Positions 7,447-14,259 of a stretch of 27,762 bases of DNA are shown here, piece by piece. Under the pieces are notes generated by a model. The model searched no databases and was not told the DNA's origin. It saw only the letters and a list, made by a program, of their open reading frames with translations. Each line of letters begins with the position of its first letter. Position 1 is the stretch's first letter. The position numbers and the translations under genes were made by a program. The stretch comes from DATDVD01 sp035290065 (lineage in GTDB: Bacteria; Pseudomonadota; Gammaproteobacteria; Coxiellales; Coxiellaceae), in contig DATDVD010000029.1 in NCBI GenBank assembly GCA_035290065.1, positions 1 through 27,762 of the forward strand, in the 5' to 3' direction.

Positions 7447-8256
7447 ATGACGGAAATGACAACCCAGGCACACCAATCGGAATGGCTCGAACAGTGGAAA
7501 TTACTGCAAGATAACGAATTATTTCTCTTTCAAGAGTGGATTGCTCCCTATACCTTGGCCGATTTTAAAGATAAAACCGTACTGGAAGCCGGTTGTGGAG
7601 GCGGACAACATACCCATTTTATGGCGCCTTACGCCAAACATATTACTGCCGTTGATTTAAATACCATTATTCTCGCAAAAGAGCGCAATCAATCATTCAA
7701 TCATATTGATTATGTAGAAGCCGATGTCGCCACGATGGATCTGCAAAAGCAATTTGATATGGTGGTGTGTATCGGGGTATTACAACACACCGATAGTCCT
7801 GAAAAAACGATCATCAATTTAAAAAAGCATTTAAAACCCGGTGGATTATTGTTAGTGTGGTGTTATTCTGCAGAAGGTAACCTATTAACACGGTACCTAG
7901 TAGAACCCTGGCGAAAATTAATGCTTAAAAACTATTCCCGATCGAATTTATTAACGCTTTCCAAGGTTATTACGGCATTAATGTATATCCCTATCTATAC
8001 TTTCTATTTATTGCCATTGCGTTTTCTTCCCTATTATGAATATTTCCAAAACTTTAGAAAAATGTCTTTCTACCGAAATACATTAAACGTTTTTGATAAA
8101 CTCAATGCACCCCAAACAGATTTTATTTCAAAGGCCCGTGCGGAAAAATACGTTCAAGATTTGGAGAAAGGGTCAGTACTTCCGTATAAAGGAGTGAGTT
8201 GGCGCATGAGTGGTTATCGTCATTCAAATAAGTTCAACACGGATCTGCCCGCATAA
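7447..8256 (+). CDS. Class I SAM-dependent methyltransferase
   Basis: 269 aa. Rossmann-type methyltransferase: motif I VLEAGCGGGQHTHF (about residue 45), acidic end of beta-2 ITAVDLN, motif II-like VEADVATMDL, motif IV FDMVVCIGVLQHTDSPE, and LKPGGLLLVWCY. The C-terminal half is hydrophobic (LMYIPIYTFYLLPLRFLPYY) and may sit on the membrane. It ends with NVFDKLNAPQTDFISKARAE and SWRMSGYR, which recall methyltransferases of surface-glycan clusters. The substrate is unknown. The gene is on the opposite strand to its neighbours. Its last 37 bp overlap the 3' end of eno, and its start is 25 bp from the ftsB start. No Shine-Dalgarno sequence precedes the ATG. The position suggests an insertion into the old eno-ftsB junction. 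Confidence 0.88.
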   Translation: MTEMTTQAHQSEWLEQWKLLQDNELFLFQEWIAPYTLADFKDKTVLEAGCGGGQHTHFMAPYAKHITAVDLNTIILAKERNQSFNHIDYVEADVATMDLQKQFDMVVCIGVLQHTDSPEKTIINLKKHLKPGGLLLVWCYSAEGNLLTRYLVEPWRKLMLKNYSRSNLLTLSKVITALMYIPIYTFYLLPLRFLPYYEYFQNFRKMSFYRNTLNVFDKLNAPQTDFISKARAEKYVQDLEKGSVLPYKGVSWRMSGYRHSNKFNTDLPA

Positions 8257-9497
8257 ACCGCCTTTTCTCCCAATTCCGATTCTATCCGCAATAATTGATT
8301 ATATTTCGCCACCCGATCGGAACGACATAAAGAACCGGTTTTAATTTGGCCTGCATTGGTCGCTACACTTAAATCTGCAATGGTCGTATCTTCCGTTTCA
8401 CCGGAACGATGGGACACAATGGTGTGATATTTAGCTTTTTTAGCTAACGCAATGGTGTCTAATGTTTCTGTTAAGGTGCCAATTTGATTGAGCTTAATTA
8501 AAATAGCATTGGCCACGTGTTTATCAATGCCTTCTTGTAAAATTTTGGCATTGGTCACAAATAAATCATCACCGACGAGTTGTACGCGTTTGCCTAAGCG
8601 TTCGGTAATTTTTTCCCAGCCTCGCCAATCGTCTTCGCCCATAGCATCTTCAATCGAAATAATGGGATACCGATCGACCCACGTGCTTAACCGTTCGATC
8701 CACTCATCGGCGTTGTACGTTTTATTTTCAGAGGTTAAACGATACACTCCGTCTCGATAAAATTCGGAGCTTGCCACATCGAGCGCTAAATAAATTTCTT
8801 TGCCAGGGGCATATCCCGCTTCTTCAATAGCCTGCATTAAATACTGCAACGCCGCTTCATTGCTCGGTAAATCCGGAGCAAATCCTCCTTCATCCCCTAC
8901 TGAGGTTAACAAACCATCTAAGGCTAATCGTTTTTTAAGCACATGAAAAACTTCCACCCCATAACGCAGCGCTTCTTTAAAATTGGGTGCACCGACGGGC
9001 ACAATCATAAATTCTTGGATATCTAAATTATTATCCGCATGGGCCCCTCCATTAATGACGTTCATTAAGGGAACGGGTAAAGAATAAGGGCCGTCACTTA
9101 AATAACGATAGAGCGGTTTTTTTACTTCCTGTGCACACGCATGCGCGTAGGCTAATGAAACGGCCAACATGGCATTAGCGCCTAAATTAGATTTATTTTC
9201 GGTACCATCTAATTCTATTAATAAACGATCAATGGTTTTTTGATCATTACTGGGCTGGCCGATAACGGCAGGGGCTATTTTGTCGTGAATATTAGCGATC
9301 GCTTTTAATACACCTTTTCCGCTGTAACGATTGTCGTCATCGCGTAATTCTAAGGCTTCTTTGGAACCGGTGGAGGCCCCGGAAGGAACACTGGCACGCC
9401 CCATCGCTCCGCTGTCTAAATAGAGTTCTGCTTCAACGGTGGGATTGCCACGAGAATCCAAGATTTCTCGAGCCAAGATTTTTGCAATCGTCGACAT
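8220..9497 (-). CDS. eno: Enolase
   Basis: 425 aa. Converts 2-phosphoglycerate to phosphoenolpyruvate; cytosolic, Mg-dependent, and a partner of RNase E in many gammaproteobacteria. Visible: ILDSRGNPTVEAEL at the N-terminus, GASTGSKEALELRDD, NGGAHADNNLDIQEFMIVP, the catalytic region SIEDAMGEDDW and VGDDLFVTN, LIKLNQIGTLTET with the catalytic Lys, and SHRSGETEDTTIADL. The start at 9497 has AGGAGA 5 nt upstream; the in-frame extension to 9530 is not supported. The 3' end overlaps the convergent methyltransferase by 37 bp, so no separate terminator fits between them. Confidence 0.98.
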   Translation of the reverse strand: MSTIAKILAREILDSRGNPTVEAELYLDSGAMGRASVPSGASTGSKEALELRDDDNRYSGKGVLKAIANIHDKIAPAVIGQPSNDQKTIDRLLIELDGTENKSNLGANAMLAVSLAYAHACAQEVKKPLYRYLSDGPYSLPVPLMNVINGGAHADNNLDIQEFMIVPVGAPNFKEALRYGVEVFHVLKKRLALDGLLTSVGDEGGFAPDLPSNEAALQYLMQAIEEAGYAPGKEIYLALDVASSEFYRDGVYRLTSENKTYNADEWIERLSTWVDRYPIISIEDAMGEDDWRGWEKITERLGKRVQLVGDDLFVTNAKILQEGIDKHVANAILIKLNQIGTLTETLDTIALAKKAKYHTIVSHRSGETEDTTIADLSVATNAGQIKTGSLCRSDRVAKYNQLLRIESELGEKAVYAGRSVLNLFE

Positions 9498-9531
9498 TAT
9501 CTCTCCTGTTTGTTTAGAAAACCGAAACATC

Positions 9532-9559
9532 GTAGGGGCAGACCACGGTCTGCCCCTAC
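9532..9559. repeat. Collapsed REPIN: single palindrome with GTAG at both ends
   Basis: 28 bp: GTAG, one GGGCAGACCACGGTCTGCCC palindrome, then CTAC with one extra C/G on each side. This is what recombination between the two arms of a full copy would leave. It lies between eno and kdsA, where a full element could also act on the eno leader. Confidence 0.9.
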
Positions 9560-9563
9560 ATTT

Positions 9564-10394
9564 TTAAGAAGTAAAGGTGGAATTTTTTTCTTTTACGACG
9601 CCATCCAACACCAACAACGTTTCCAACAACTCCCGCATCTTCCCTAATGGCCAAGAATTGGGGCCATCACTTAAGGCTTGCTCGGGATTGGGATGAGTTT
9701 CCATAAATAATCCCGCGACACCGACTGCCACTGCAGCACGCGCTAAGGCTGGAATAAATTCTCGTTGGCCACCGGAACTACCTCCTTGCGCACCCGGCAA
9801 CTGCACCGAATGAGTGGCATCAAACACCACTGGGCAACCCGTTTCCCGCATAATCACTAACGAGCGCATATCCACAATTAAATTGTTATACCCGAAACTG
9901 GCTCCCCGCTCGCAAACCATAATTTTTTTATTGCCGACAGCTTGCGCTTTCGCCACAACATTTTTCATTTCCCACGGCGATAAAAATTGGCCTTTTTTAA
10001 TATTCACGGGTTTAAGGGTTGCTGCCACGCGTTGAATAAAATTGGTTTGGCGACAGAGAAATGCGGGTGTCTGAAGTACATCCACCACCATCGCCACTTC
10101 TTGCAAGGGGGTATCTTCGTGCACATCCGTTAAAATAGGCACACCGATTTCTTTTTTTACTTTTTCTAAAATTTGAAGGCCTTTTTCAAGCCCTGGCCCT
10201 CGATAGCTGGAGCCGGAGGAACGATTAGCTTTATCAAAGGAAGACTTATAAATAAAAGAAATATTCAAAGCGCGCGTCATCTCCCGCAAAACGCCCGCTG
10301 TTTCCAGCGCCAGCGCCTCAGACTCAATCACACACGGCCCGGCAATAAGAAAAAAAGGCCGATTGGCCCCTACTTCAAAATTAATTAATTCCAT
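9564..10394 (-). CDS. kdsA: 3-deoxy-D-manno-octulosonate 8-phosphate synthase
   Basis: 276 aa, full length. Condenses PEP with arabinose 5-phosphate to Kdo-8-phosphate for LPS inner core. Visible: FIYKSSFDKANRSS, SYRGPGLEKGLQILEKVK, GVPILTDVHE, LCRQTNFIQ, VCERGASFGYNNLIVDMRSL, FDATHSVQLPGAQGGSSGG and METHPNPEQALSDGPN. The N-terminal IAGPCVIES has Cys21 where the E. coli enzyme has Asn, and E and D of the METHPNPE...SDG stretch are present. This is the metal-dependent class, as in Aquifex. No Shine-Dalgarno sequence is seen; TATAGT lies 7 nt before the ATG. The usual order pyrG-kdsA-eno is kept, except for a small J-domain gene upstream. Confidence 0.97.
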   Translation of the reverse strand: MELINFEVGANRPFFLIAGPCVIESEALALETAGVLREMTRALNISFIYKSSFDKANRSSGSSYRGPGLEKGLQILEKVKKEIGVPILTDVHEDTPLQEVAMVVDVLQTPAFLCRQTNFIQRVAATLKPVNIKKGQFLSPWEMKNVVAKAQAVGNKKIMVCERGASFGYNNLIVDMRSLVIMRETGCPVVFDATHSVQLPGAQGGSSGGQREFIPALARAAVAVGVAGLFMETHPNPEQALSDGPNSWPLGKMRELLETLLVLDGVVKEKNSTFTS

Positions 10395-10401
10395 GGGCTG
10401 T

Positions 10402-10407
10402 ACTATA
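10402..10407 (-). promoter_or_regulatory. Possible -10 box of kdsA
   Basis: TATAGT on the minus strand, 7 nt upstream of the kdsA ATG and overlapping the stop codon of the J-domain gene. If used, the kdsA transcript would start at or beside the ATG. No convincing -35 is seen. Confidence 0.3.
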
Positions 10408-10666
10408 CACGGTTCGGAAAGAAGTGTGGAGAGGAGAATGTGAGGACCCTTTCGTTTACACGGTTCTCAGAAGGTCTAAAAGGAGGTATACGATCAGCAA
10501 GAGGGTCTGTATTACTGCCTGGCAACTTATCGGGATGCCAGCGAAGCATACTGAGTTTATATTGTCGCTTGATCTTATTTGCACGGTCCTCCGGTGATAA
10601 TTCCCGAAGTTCGCTTTCTGTTAACCCTAGCAATTCTAAATCAGTCTGACGTTGAGGAGCACGCAT
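10403..10666 (-). CDS. Small J-domain-like protein, truncated after the HPD motif
   Basis: 87 aa. It resembles the first half of a DnaJ J domain: helix I LELLGLT, helix II NKIKRQYKLSMLRW, then the invariant HPD (WHPDKLPG, about residues 45-47). The usual helix III/IV (F-x-x-I-N-x-A-Y-x-x-L) is absent; the tail (DRIPPFRPSENRVNERV...) is unlike a J domain. HPD is the part that stimulates DnaK ATPase. The ATG at 10666 has AAGAGGT 7 nt upstream, and a TATAAT box sits further upstream, so it looks expressible. It may be a real minimal J protein or the N-terminal stub of a broken gene. A 10-bp direct repeat TACACGGTTC at 10406 and 10457 near its 3' end could mark a rearrangement. It ends 8 bp before kdsA. 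Confidence 0.6.
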   Translation of the reverse strand: MRAPQRQTDLELLGLTESELRELSPEDRANKIKRQYKLSMLRWHPDKLPGSNTDPLADRIPPFRPSENRVNERVLTFSSPHFFPNRV

Positions 10667-10699
10667 ATATCTCACCTCTTGCCTTAAAAACGAGAATTT

Positions 10700-10705
10700 A
10701 TTATA
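10700..10705 (-). promoter_or_regulatory. -10 box upstream of the J-domain gene
   Basis: TATAAT on the minus strand, in the 79-bp gap after pyrG. The predicted leader is about 27 nt and includes the AAGAGGT ribosome binding site. The -35 is weak. It may drive the J-domain gene together with kdsA. Confidence 0.45.
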
Positions 10706-10745
10706 AGCTATTTCTATTAAGATAGTCTTAAGACAGAGCCTTGTC

Positions 10746-12401
10746 TTAGGCTACTGCGTGTTTAAGTTGAGGCTTTTTTGCGGCAAATTCCTTGGCGGCT
10801 TGGATAAAACCGGTGAAGAGAGGATGGCCATCGCGCGGGGTAGAGGTAAATTCTGGATGAAATTGGACAGCGACAAACCACGGGTGATCGGGAAGTTCGA
10901 TGATTTCTACCAATTGGCCATCTTCGGAGCGGCCCGACACTTTAAGACCCGCTTTTTCGAGGGCTGCGAGGTGATGGTTATTCACTTCATACCGATGGCG
11001 GTGGCGTTCTACAATAGCGTCTTTCGCATATAATTTTCGTGCGACGGTATTGGGCAGCAATTGGCAGGTTTGGCCCCCTAATCGCATGGTGCCTCCTAAG
11101 TCACTGCTATTAGAACGTTGTTGGGTGGAACCATCACGATCCAACCATTCACTTACTAATGCCACCACCGGATAAGGAGTTTTTGCATTAAATTCTGTGC
11201 TGTGGGCGTGAGGCAAACCGGCTTGATGACGTGCAAATTCAATCACTGCAACTTGTAACCCTAAGCAAATACCTAAATAAGGGATGTTATGTTCGCGCGC
11301 ATATTGAGCCGCTAAAATTTTTCCTTCAATGCCACGAGCCCCAAATCCACCCGGTACTAAAATAGCATCGGCATCCTTTAAGGCTTGCGTACCCCGTTGT
11401 TCTAATTGTTCGGCATCAATGTAGTGAATCGTTACTCGTTGGTGTGTGTGAAGGCCTGCGTGAATCAAGGCTTCATTGAGGGATTTATAACAATCCGCCA
11501 TTTCAGAATATTTTCCCACCATGGCTACTGTCACATGGCCTGTGGGATGTTTCATGGCATCCACTACGTCTTGCCATTCGTGTAAATTCGCTGGTTTTGC
11601 TTGGATGCGCCAACGGTCAAAAATCCGATCGGCGATGCCTTGTTGCTCTAGCATCAATGGCAATTCATAAATACATTCCACATCCGGCACAGAAAAAACA
11701 TCGGCCACTTGTACATTCGTAAATAACGCAATTTTCGCGCGATGCGAATCCGGTAAGGTATCTTTTAAACGACACACTAATAAATCGGGCTGAATACCAA
11801 TGGAGCGAAGCTCTTTTACGGAGTGTTGGGTAGGCTTAGTTTTAATTTCGCCGGAAGAAGCAATATAGGGCACTAAGGTAAGATGCAAAAACAGAGTATT
11901 CTCATAGCCCAATTCCATGCGCATTTGGCGAATGGCTTCTAAAAAAGGAAGGGATTCAATATCTCCCACTGTGCCGCCGATCTCCACCAACACCACATCC
12001 GCCTCATTGGCGCCTGCTTGAATTTTACGTTTAATTTCATCCGTGATGTGGGGGATCACTTGAACCGTGGCTCCCAAATAATCTCCGCGGCGTTCTTTTT
12101 GCAGAACCGTGGCATACACTTGGCCCGTCGTGAAATTATTTTTCCGGTTCATCCGGGTGCGAACAAAGCGTTCGTAATGACCTAGGTCTAAATCGGTTTC
12201 AGCGCCATCTTCGGTGACAAAGACTTCGCCGTGCTGAAGCGGGCTCATCGTGCCCGGATCTACGTTAATATAGGGGTCCAGTTTAATTAAAGTGACTTTA
12301 AGGCTATGGGCTTCAAGAAGAGCCCCTAAGGATGCGGAGGTAATGCCCTTCCCTAAAGAAGACACTACACCGCCTGTGATAAAAATATACTTTGTCGCCA
12401 T
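10746..12401 (-). CDS. pyrG: CTP synthase
   Basis: 551 aa, full length. Glutamine-dependent amination of UTP to CTP. N-terminal synthase domain: YIFITGGVVSSLGKGITSAS, KLDPYINVDPGTMSP, EVFVTEDGAETDLDLGHYERF and EIGGTVGDIESLPF. C-terminal class I glutamine amidotransferase: ILVPGGFGARG, the nucleophile Cys in YLGICLGLQVAVIEFAR, and the His/Glu pair in VAVQFHPEFTSTP. The start codon is 1 nt from a 10-bp stem in the leader (12403-12434), which may affect translation. First gene of the pyrG-(J protein)-kdsA-eno group. Its stop codon lies in a weak TAAGACA/TGTCTTA stem. Confidence 0.98.
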   Translation of the reverse strand: MATKYIFITGGVVSSLGKGITSASLGALLEAHSLKVTLIKLDPYINVDPGTMSPLQHGEVFVTEDGAETDLDLGHYERFVRTRMNRKNNFTTGQVYATVLQKERRGDYLGATVQVIPHITDEIKRKIQAGANEADVVLVEIGGTVGDIESLPFLEAIRQMRMELGYENTLFLHLTLVPYIASSGEIKTKPTQHSVKELRSIGIQPDLLVCRLKDTLPDSHRAKIALFTNVQVADVFSVPDVECIYELPLMLEQQGIADRIFDRWRIQAKPANLHEWQDVVDAMKHPTGHVTVAMVGKYSEMADCYKSLNEALIHAGLHTHQRVTIHYIDAEQLEQRGTQALKDADAILVPGGFGARGIEGKILAAQYAREHNIPYLGICLGLQVAVIEFARHQAGLPHAHSTEFNAKTPYPVVALVSEWLDRDGSTQQRSNSSDLGGTMRLGGQTCQLLPNTVARKLYAKDAIVERHRHRYEVNNHHLAALEKAGLKVSGRSEDGQLVEIIELPDHPWFVAVQFHPEFTSTPRDGHPLFTGFIQAAKEFAAKKPQLKHAVA

Positions 12402-12402
12402 A

Positions 12403-12445
12403 CCCGTTTTTACCGTCTTTTCATTAAAAACGGGATTGAATTATA
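12403..12445 (-). promoter_or_regulatory. pyrG promoter -10 and leader hairpin
   Basis: On the minus strand TATAAT (12445-12440) is followed at the expected start of transcription by a perfect 10-bp inverted repeat, CCCGTTTTTA (12434-12425) and TAAAAACGGG (12412-12403), with a 12-nt loop. The stem ends 1 nt before the ATG. It would cover the whole 5' leader and hide the initiation region, or protect the mRNA 5' end. No strong Shine-Dalgarno sequence is visible. The -35 region is weak (TTCCTA). Confidence 0.45.
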
Positions 12446-12514
12446 CCGAGGTTACGGGAAGATAGGAAGGAGAAAACATAGAATCTGGCATTGCAATAAA
12501 AGCGCTGTAAATGC

Positions 12515-12592
12515 GTAGGGGCAGACCGTGGTCTGCCCTTCCGAAATCTAAACCCCGTGCCACATCCTGGGCAGAGCACGCTCTGCCCCTAC
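12515..12592. repeat. REPIN, 78 bp, long-spacer form, forward orientation
   Basis: Left arm 12515-12538, a 30-bp spacer beginning TTCCGAAATCTAAACC, right arm 12569-12592. The right stem reads GGGCAGAGC-AC-GCTCTGCCC: a C-to-G and a G-to-C change at paired positions relative to the usual arm, so pairing is kept. The pyrG-M20 gap (12402-12822, 421 bp) has no gene. It holds the pyrG promoter, this copy, the next copy and the M20 gene leader. Confidence 0.93.
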
Positions 12593-12639
12593 ACGGAGGG
12601 TTCAAGCATAACGTCACCCTTTGCTTATTCCCCCTCATC

Positions 12640-12716
12640 GTAGGGGCAGACCGTGGTCTGCCCTTCCGGGATAAACCCTGTGCTGCGTTCTTGGGCAGAC
12701 CACGGTCTGCCCCTAC
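12640..12716. repeat. REPIN, 77 bp, long-spacer form, forward orientation
   Basis: Perfect arms at 12640-12663 and 12693-12716, with a 29-bp spacer (TTCCGGGATAAACCC...TTCTT) homologous to that of the previous copy. It lies 47 bp after it in the same orientation, so the two form a tandem cluster. An AGGGCT/AGCCCT inverted repeat with a long loop follows at about 12720-12753. Confidence 0.94.
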
Positions 12717-12822
12717 CTAGGGCTCTTGTAACAAACAGCAGGCTAGCCCTCTGAATCAAAGCATTATAAAATACGTTCTCTTGGTTTATTTAAAATGTGA
12801 CTGACCGTAATGGAAAACCCTC

Positions 12823-14259
12823 ATGACATCCCCCTTAGAACAGCTTAAAAATAATTTTATGACGTTGGCACACCAATGGGACCAAGATATTATTCCGGTG
12901 TTGAAGCAGTATATTGAGATTCCTAACAAATCACCCCATTTTGATACGGCGTGGAAACAACACGGTTATATGGATCAGGCAATGGCATTGATTCAAGCGT
13001 GGTGTGAAAAGCAGCCGATTAAAAATATGACGTTGGAGGTGTTGGAATTAGAGAACCGAACCCCTTTATTGTTTATCGATATTCCTGGCCATAGCGCTGA
13101 AACCGTTTTGCTCTACGGCCATATGGATAAACAACCGGAAATGGAAGGATGGGATGAAAATAAAGGCCCGTGGAAAGCCGTCCAAGAAGGTGATTTATTG
13201 TATGGACGAGGCGGGGCGGATGACGGTTATTCTACCTTTGCTTCTTTAAGTGCCATCGCTTACTTACAAAAATTAAATATTCCTCATGCGCGCTGTGTCG
13301 TGATGATTGAAGGCTGTGAAGAGTCGGGAAGTTATGATTTACCCTTTTACATAAGTCATTTAAAAGAGCGCATTGGAACACCCAATTTAGTCATTTGCTT
13401 AGATTCCGGTTGCGGCAATTATAAACAATTGTGGCAAACCACCTCCCTTCGTGGATTAGCCGGCGGTACCTTAACGGTGAAGGTTTTAACCGAAGGTATT
13501 CACTCCGGCTCTGGCAGTGGCATTGTTCCGAATCCTATGATGATCATGCGCGATTTATTGGCGCGGCTAGAAGATAAAAAAACAGGAAAAATTATAGTAG
13601 ACGAATTGCACGTGGAAATTCCTCAGCTACGAATAGAACAAGCCGAACAAACGGCACCGTTATTAAAAGAGGAACTTAACGATGCAATTCCGTTTGTAAA
13701 AGGCGCACACTCGGTAGTAGCCGATACTAAAGAGCTCTTATTAAATCGCACGTGGCGCCCGGCTCTTTCGGTAACGGGTGTGGAAGGCCTTCCGACGCTG
13801 GCAAATGCAGGGAATGTAACCGTGCCTTATTTATCGCTCAAATTATCGATGCGTTTGCCTCCCACGTGTGATGCGAAAAAAGCCTCACACGCCATTCAAC
13901 AAATAGTAGAACAAGATCCCCCTTTCGGTGCTCAAGTGACCTACCAACCCGATCAATCGGCGAATGGTTGGGAAGCACCGCCGTTAAGCGAATGGTTAGT
14001 AGACGCAGTTAATCACTCATCCCACTTATTTTTTGATAGGCCGTCTGCCTATTTTGGAGAAGGCGGCACCATTCCATTTATGAGTATGTTAGGCCGCTTA
14101 TTTCCTCAGGCGGAATTTTTAATTACGGGGGTATTAGGCCCACGCTCAAACGCACATGGTCCTAATGAATTTTTACACATTTCCATGGCGAAAAAATTAA
14201 CCGGTTGTGTTGCCGCTGTTATCGCTCAGCATTTTATTCATTATGATTCCCACAAATGA
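12823..14259 (+). CDS. M20 family metallopeptidase (carnosinase/CPG2-like)
   Basis: 478 aa, cytosolic (no signal peptide). Di-zinc exopeptidase fold of the dipeptidase/CNDP type. Ligand motifs: LLYGHMDKQPE (first His and Asp, about residue 100), GRGGADDGYSTF (bridging Asp), MIEGCEESGS (catalytic Glu and metal Glu), ICLDSGCGN (Asp), and the C-terminal His in SNAHGPNEFL. The dimerisation lid contains LTVKVLTEGIHSGSGSG, with the lid His. The substrate is probably a short peptide or N-acyl amino acid; it cannot be fixed by sequence. A weak GGA ribosome binding site lies upstream. Its last 17 bp overlap nadB, implying one transcript. Confidence 0.92.
   Translation: MTSPLEQLKNNFMTLAHQWDQDIIPVLKQYIEIPNKSPHFDTAWKQHGYMDQAMALIQAWCEKQPIKNMTLEVLELENRTPLLFIDIPGHSAETVLLYGHMDKQPEMEGWDENKGPWKAVQEGDLLYGRGGADDGYSTFASLSAIAYLQKLNIPHARCVVMIEGCEESGSYDLPFYISHLKERIGTPNLVICLDSGCGNYKQLWQTTSLRGLAGGTLTVKVLTEGIHSGSGSGIVPNPMMIMRDLLARLEDKKTGKIIVDELHVEIPQLRIEQAEQTAPLLKEELNDAIPFVKGAHSVVADTKELLLNRTWRPALSVTGVEGLPTLANAGNVTVPYLSLKLSMRLPPTCDAKKASHAIQQIVEQDPPFGAQVTYQPDQSANGWEAPPLSEWLVDAVNHSSHLFFDRPSAYFGEGGTIPFMSMLGRLFPQAEFLITGVLGPRSNAHGPNEFLHISMAKKLTGCVAAVIAQHFIHYDSHK

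Noticed and set aside
9498..9530. N-terminal extension of eno
   Set aside because: The AGGAGA site and the conserved enolase N-terminus put the start at 9497.
10729..10748. TAAGACA/TGTCTTA stem at the pyrG stop as terminator
   Set aside because: No T tract follows on the minus strand and the stem includes the stop codon; too weak to call.
12441..12720. Open reading frames on both strands across the pyrG-M20 gap
   Set aside because: They are translations of the REPIN palindromes (GRPRSAP-like peptides) and have no ribosome binding site.
12720..12753. AGGGCT/AGCCCT inverted repeat before the M20 gene
   Set aside because: Only about 6-7 paired bases around a loop of roughly 20; not convincing as operator or terminator.
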